From: Anaerolineales bacterium
Lineage (GTDB): Bacteria; Chloroflexota; Anaerolineae; 4572-78; J111
Reading direction: 5' to 3'
DNA: 64,000 nucleotides
Assembly: GCA_015075185.1 (NCBI GenBank)
Contig: JABTUW010000002.1
Span: forward strand, 310,001-374,000
The notes beneath the pieces were generated by a model. The model made no database searches. It was not told the DNA's origin and saw only the letters and a list, made by a program, of their open reading frames with translations. Made by a program: the position numbers and the translations under genes. How positions within the stretch are numbered: position 1 is the first letter of the stretch; each line of letters opens with the position of its first letter. Of the stretch, positions 60,678 to 64,000 are shown piece after piece.

Positions 60678-63600
60678 ATGAGCGAGCCACAACCTTACCA
60701 ATTAATCTGGCCTATTCTCTTGCCGCGCCTGGCGCGTTACCTTCCCGCCAGCTTATACAAGCAATTATGGGCGTTACCTGAAGACCTAAACGAGATTGCC
60801 GCTGACCAGCAACAGCCCATCGCCGCTGAATTATTGCAGGCGGTTCGCACCCTCGATCCCCTCCATCGTGTCTTAATCCAATACGTCCCTCGCTACCTCC
60901 TCGAGCTAAATCCAACGCCCGGCCAGCCTCATGGCGAGCTGTTGGAGGGCAGCTTCATCTTCGCCGATGTGACCGGCTTCACCGCCTTGACCGAACTCCT
61001 GGCCCGCCGGGGCCAGGGCCGTGGCCACGAAGCCATGAACCAGATTATGAACAACCTCTTTTCCGCCGTGCTTGATCCGTTGATTGCCTCCGGCGGCGAC
61101 CTGCTGGTTTTTGTCGGCGATGCGGCCTTAGTTTATTTCCCCAGGAAAGATCATGGTGAGGATGTTTTGCAGGCCACCCGAGCCGCCCTGCGCATGGAGC
61201 GCGCCATTGCCCCCTTCGCTGCTTTTGAAACCGAGTACGGCCCATGCAGTCTGACGATGAGCGCCGGGGTGGAACGGGGCGCAGCCTACGCCGGGATTGT
61301 CGGCGACAGGCGGCGCATGGAGTTACTGGTCAGCGGGCCAGGTATTTATGGCGCTACTGCTGCCGAGAAAGAAGCCCTGCCCGGCCAGGTGATGCTGGGT
61401 GAGCAAGCCAGGGCCATTGCCGCCGCCCACTTTACCCTCGACGGCGCGCTGGTCATTGACAACCTGGGCCAGGCTCTGGGCGATTACGAAATTTCGCTGC
61501 CGACCCGCCGCTCCGGCGGTTCAACCATTCTGGGCCTGACCATTACCGAGGCTCTGGAAGCTTTGGATTTGACCCTCCAGCGCGTCGAACGCCTAGCCCC
61601 CTTTTTACCGGAAGATATGCTGGCCCGCCTGGTCAACAGCGAGCGCCAGCGCCGCCTCCAGCCGGAACTCCGCCCCGTCGCCGTGCAATTTATTAACCTT
61701 GTGGGGCTGGAGGAACTGGCCACCCGGTACGGGCCGAACCTGGCCACTGCTGTATTTCAACGCTTTTTTGTGCGCGCCCAGGAAATTGTCAATCAGCACG
61801 AGGGCGTTATCAGCCAAGTGGACGCCTGGAGCGAGGGATTTATTCTGGTCAACACCTTTGGTTCGCCCCGTGCCCATGAAGGAACAACACGCTATGCCGT
61901 CTCGGCGGCCCTGCAACTGGCCCACGCCCTCGATCAGGTCAACCGCGAATTTCAACTCAACCCACCCTTACGCCAATGCAGCGGTATTACCCACGGGTTG
62001 ATTTTTACCGGCGAAATTGGAGCCAAATACCGGCGCGAGTCGGTCATTGCCGGGCCGGCGGTTAACCGGGCCGCACGCCTGATGAGCAAGGCCAAGCCCG
62101 GCCAGGTGATCCTCGACTCTGACATCTGGGAAAAATCGCAGGCAGCCTTTGTCGGCGAACCCCTGCCGCCGGTCACCCTCAAGGGCATTGAAGGGCCGGT
62201 GGTGATTGTCAATGTTCGGGAGATGCGGCGGGGGACGCGCTTGCAGCCCCTGGAGCGTCCCCTCCTCAACCGCGAGACCGAGGTGGCCCGCTTAGCCACA
62301 GCCCTGGCTGCGCTCCAGCCAGCGCCCTCTGCTTCTCTTAAGCCGGCTGAGCGAGGCAGTGCCTGGCTGGTCAGCGGCGAAACCGGCCAGGGCAAAACCA
62401 CCCTCATGTCTCACCTGGCCGAAATGGCCCGGCAGCAGGGTTTGACCGTGCTGGTGGGACGCTGCCAGCCCCACAGCAAGCACATTCCTCTCTTTCCCTG
62501 GATTGACTTGCTGACCGGCTGGCTGAATTTTGACGAGCACAACGATCCTGGATTGCAGCGGGTCCGTTTGGCGGAAGAGTTGGCCTCGCTGGGACTGTCG
62601 GCTGTGGAAAAGGCGCTAGCTCAACTGCTGGCGCTGCCGGCCATTGATACCATTAAAGATAAAGGCAGCCGCGCCCCAACTCAACCCGCTGCGAGCAGTG
62701 CAACGCCGCTACTGGCCTTGGTGAACGCCAAAACCCAGGCGAGTCCGCCGGCCCCACGCTCGATCCAATCTTCTCTCCAGAATTTGCTACAAGGCCGGCT
62801 GGCTGAGCCGAACCAAGCAGAGAGAACACTGTGGAGCCGGCTGGAGGAACGGGTCAGCGGGCCTCACGCCCTGATCGAATGGCTAAAAAAGCTGGCCGAA
62901 CGGGAAGCGGTGGTAGTTATATTAGAAGATATTGATTGGATTGACCACGATTCGATCGCATTGCTCAAAAGTCTCCTGCGCCAGCTTGCCGATGTCCCCT
63001 TGCTGTTAGCTATGACTCGGCGCGAGGCAACCACGAATTTCCAGAACGTTACCCCTCTACCCCTGGCTAAACTGCCCGATCAAATCCTGGTCGAGGTAGC
63101 CCAGCGCGCCTTGGGGGCGCGGATGCTGGATGAGACGTTGGCTCACTGGATTTGCCGGCGAGCGGGAGGCAATCCCCTCTACGCGGAGGAACTGTGCCAG
63201 GCATTGCAGCAGGCCGAGACGGTGATGCTGGACCGTGAGAGCGGGGAGGTACGTTGGCTGGGGCTGGAACCGGCGCTGCCGCTGTCGCTGCACGGGTTGC
63301 TGTTGGCCCGGTTTGACGAGCTGCATTTGACCCAGCAGGAAGTCCTCAAGCGGGCAGCCGTCATCGGCCAAACTTTTGAGGTCGGGGGATTAGTCAAGTT
63401 ATGCCAGCCTCAAATCGGCGAGTTGGAGGTCATCACTGCTCTCGAAGAAGCCAGCCAGGCTTCGTTTCTAATAGCAGTGCAGGCGACGACTTATCAATTC
63501 AGCCACCCGCTGCTGCAAGAAGCTATTTATACCACGCTCGCTTTTTCACAGCGCCAGCGCTGGCACAGCCAGCTTGGCGACTGGCTCGTGGAAGGCCAGC

Positions 63601-64000
63601 CGGATGAACAAAATCTGGAATTGATCGCCTACCACTATTTACAGGGCGCAGAGACAGCCAAAGCAGCCCGGTTTGGCCGCCGGGCTGGAGACAAGGCGCG
63701 GGAGCGCGGCGCTTATGCCGGAGCAGCGGAGTATTATACCAAAGTTTTAGCCTTGAGCGCTGCTCCCCTCGAGGATCGAATGGCGGCAGCGGAGGGGCAG
63801 GCCGATGTGTTGGCGCTGCAAGGGAATTATCGAGCGGCCCGGACGGCTTACACCCAGGCGATGAGTTGGGGCAGCCTTGACGCGGCGGGCAAGCAAGCTA
63901 TTCTATCGGGTGAAGTTGAGACACTGGCCCAAACGGCGTTTACGCCAGCTCTACGTCCGTGGGCCGATGGAGCGCGGGCCTGGCTGCTGGCCCAGCAGGG
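60678..64000 (+). CDS. Tandem class III cyclase / AAA-NTPase / TPR regulatory protein (partial)
   Basis: 1107 codons are open to the right edge, from the ATG at 60678 (AAGAGG upstream). Cyclase domain 1 (about 90-280) has the metal motif IFADVTGFT (Asp97) and VFVGDAALVYF. Domain 2 (about 330-515) has VAVQFINLVG, without the metal Asp, so it is probably degenerate. A large NTPase follows, with Walker A SGETGQGKTTLM (about 565-576) and Walker B VVVILEDIDWID (about 745), then winged-helix-like and TPR-like stretches (from about 850; GAAEYYTKVLALSAAP). Two cyclase domains plus a STAND-type ATPase and TPRs is the layout of soluble adenylyl cyclase and of many bacterial signalling ATPases. It is a candidate cyclic-nucleotide-making sensor; activity is unproven. 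Confidence 0.8.
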   Translation, partial: MSEPQPYQLIWPILLPRLARYLPASLYKQLWALPEDLNEIAADQQQPIAAELLQAVRTLDPLHRVLIQYVPRYLLELNPTPGQPHGELLEGSFIFADVTGFTALTELLARRGQGRGHEAMNQIMNNLFSAVLDPLIASGGDLLVFVGDAALVYFPRKDHGEDVLQATRAALRMERAIAPFAAFETEYGPCSLTMSAGVERGAAYAGIVGDRRRMELLVSGPGIYGATAAEKEALPGQVMLGEQARAIAAAHFTLDGALVIDNLGQALGDYEISLPTRRSGGSTILGLTITEALEALDLTLQRVERLAPFLPEDMLARLVNSERQRRLQPELRPVAVQFINLVGLEELATRYGPNLATAVFQRFFVRAQEIVNQHEGVISQVDAWSEGFILVNTFGSPRAHEGTTRYAVSAALQLAHALDQVNREFQLNPPLRQCSGITHGLIFTGEIGAKYRRESVIAGPAVNRAARLMSKAKPGQVILDSDIWEKSQAAFVGEPLPPVTLKGIEGPVVIVNVREMRRGTRLQPLERPLLNRETEVARLATALAALQPAPSASLKPAERGSAWLVSGETGQGKTTLMSHLAEMARQQGLTVLVGRCQPHSKHIPLFPWIDLLTGWLNFDEHNDPGLQRVRLAEELASLGLSAVEKALAQLLALPAIDTIKDKGSRAPTQPAASSATPLLALVNAKTQASPPAPRSIQSSLQNLLQGRLAEPNQAERTLWSRLEERVSGPHALIEWLKKLAEREAVVVILEDIDWIDHDSIALLKSLLRQLADVPLLLAMTRREATTNFQNVTPLPLAKLPDQILVEVAQRALGARMLDETLAHWICRRAGGNPLYAEELCQALQQAETVMLDRESGEVRWLGLEPALPLSLHGLLLARFDELHLTQQEVLKRAAVIGQTFEVGGLVKLCQPQIGELEVITALEEASQASFLIAVQATTYQFSHPLLQEAIYTTLAFSQRQRWHSQLGDWLVEGQPDEQNLELIAYHYLQGAETAKAARFGRRAGDKARERGAYAGAAEYYTKVLALSAAPLEDRMAAAEGQADVLALQGNYRAARTAYTQAMSWGSLDAAGKQAILSGEVETLAQTAFTPALRPWADGARAWLLAQQ

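Overview
The window looks like chromosomal DNA of an uncultured-type member of the Chloroflexota (Anaerolineae/Caldilineae-like). This is an inference. It rests on the 16S sequence style, the many long Thr-Pro linkers in exported proteins, the bacterial-type lipid and translation genes, and a respiratory chain built on multiheme cytochromes with NrfD-type and Rieske/cytochrome b modules. Nothing phage- or plasmid-like is visible.

Layout. 1-267: start of an amidohydrolase (minus strand, runs off the edge). 485-6015: one linked rRNA operon, 16S-23S-5S, with a duplicated leader element, no tRNA in the spacer, and a hairpin expansion of 23S helix 45. 6.2-17.5 kb: housekeeping and signalling genes. 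These are a degenerate receiver protein, a GH13 branching enzyme, a CBS pair, a membrane Zn peptidase, a methyltransferase, an orphan NarL-type regulator, a radical SAM/SPASM enzyme, and a NarX/NarL-like two-component pair. 17.5-24.0 kb: a HugZ-like flavin/heme protein, a large AT-richer STAND-type ATPase with an N-terminal nuclease-like domain (candidate anti-phage Avs-like protein), and a trimethylamine-dehydrogenase-like flavoenzyme.

24.3-43.0 kb is the most striking part: a respiratory island with eight multiheme c-type cytochromes carrying about 77 predicted hemes (75 CXXCH plus one CX3CH and one CX4CH). It holds an NrfD / ferredoxin / heptaheme module with a 42-residue membrane peptide, and an OmcA/MtrC-family decaheme. 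It also holds a Rieske-cytochrome b pair followed by a 14-heme protein where a cytochrome c1 would be expected, a decaheme made by internal duplication of a pentaheme, and a NapC-like 14-heme quinol dehydrogenase. A cytochrome b561-pentaheme fusion is coupled to a nonaheme protein, and a divergent octaheme completes the set. Together these could move electrons from quinol to periplasmic or extracellular acceptors; no terminal reductase can be named. A recurrent palindrome (A/T)GTGA-N6-TCAC(A/T) lies in front of several of these genes and the sensor kinase, suggesting a Crp/Fnr-family regulon. A separate ATGGGG-N4-CCCCAT palindrome sits near -44 of the NrfD-module promoter.

43-60.5 kb: LhgO, RelA/SpoT, a VOC protein whose 3' end is duplicated in a ~180-bp direct repeat, and a pentapeptide-repeat protein. 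Then come TruD-membrane dipeptidase, an RsbW/SpoIIAA-like pair, a parvulin, rpsF-ssb-rpsR, and an exported clan-A glycosidase-like protein whose acid/base Glu is replaced by Gln. Last are a cold shock protein, an RRM protein, a fatty-acid desaturase, and a tyrosinase-like protein fused to eight propeller-type repeats. 60678-64000: the start of a very large protein with two class III cyclase domains, an AAA/NTPase and TPR-like region, resembling soluble adenylyl cyclase architecture; it runs off the right edge.
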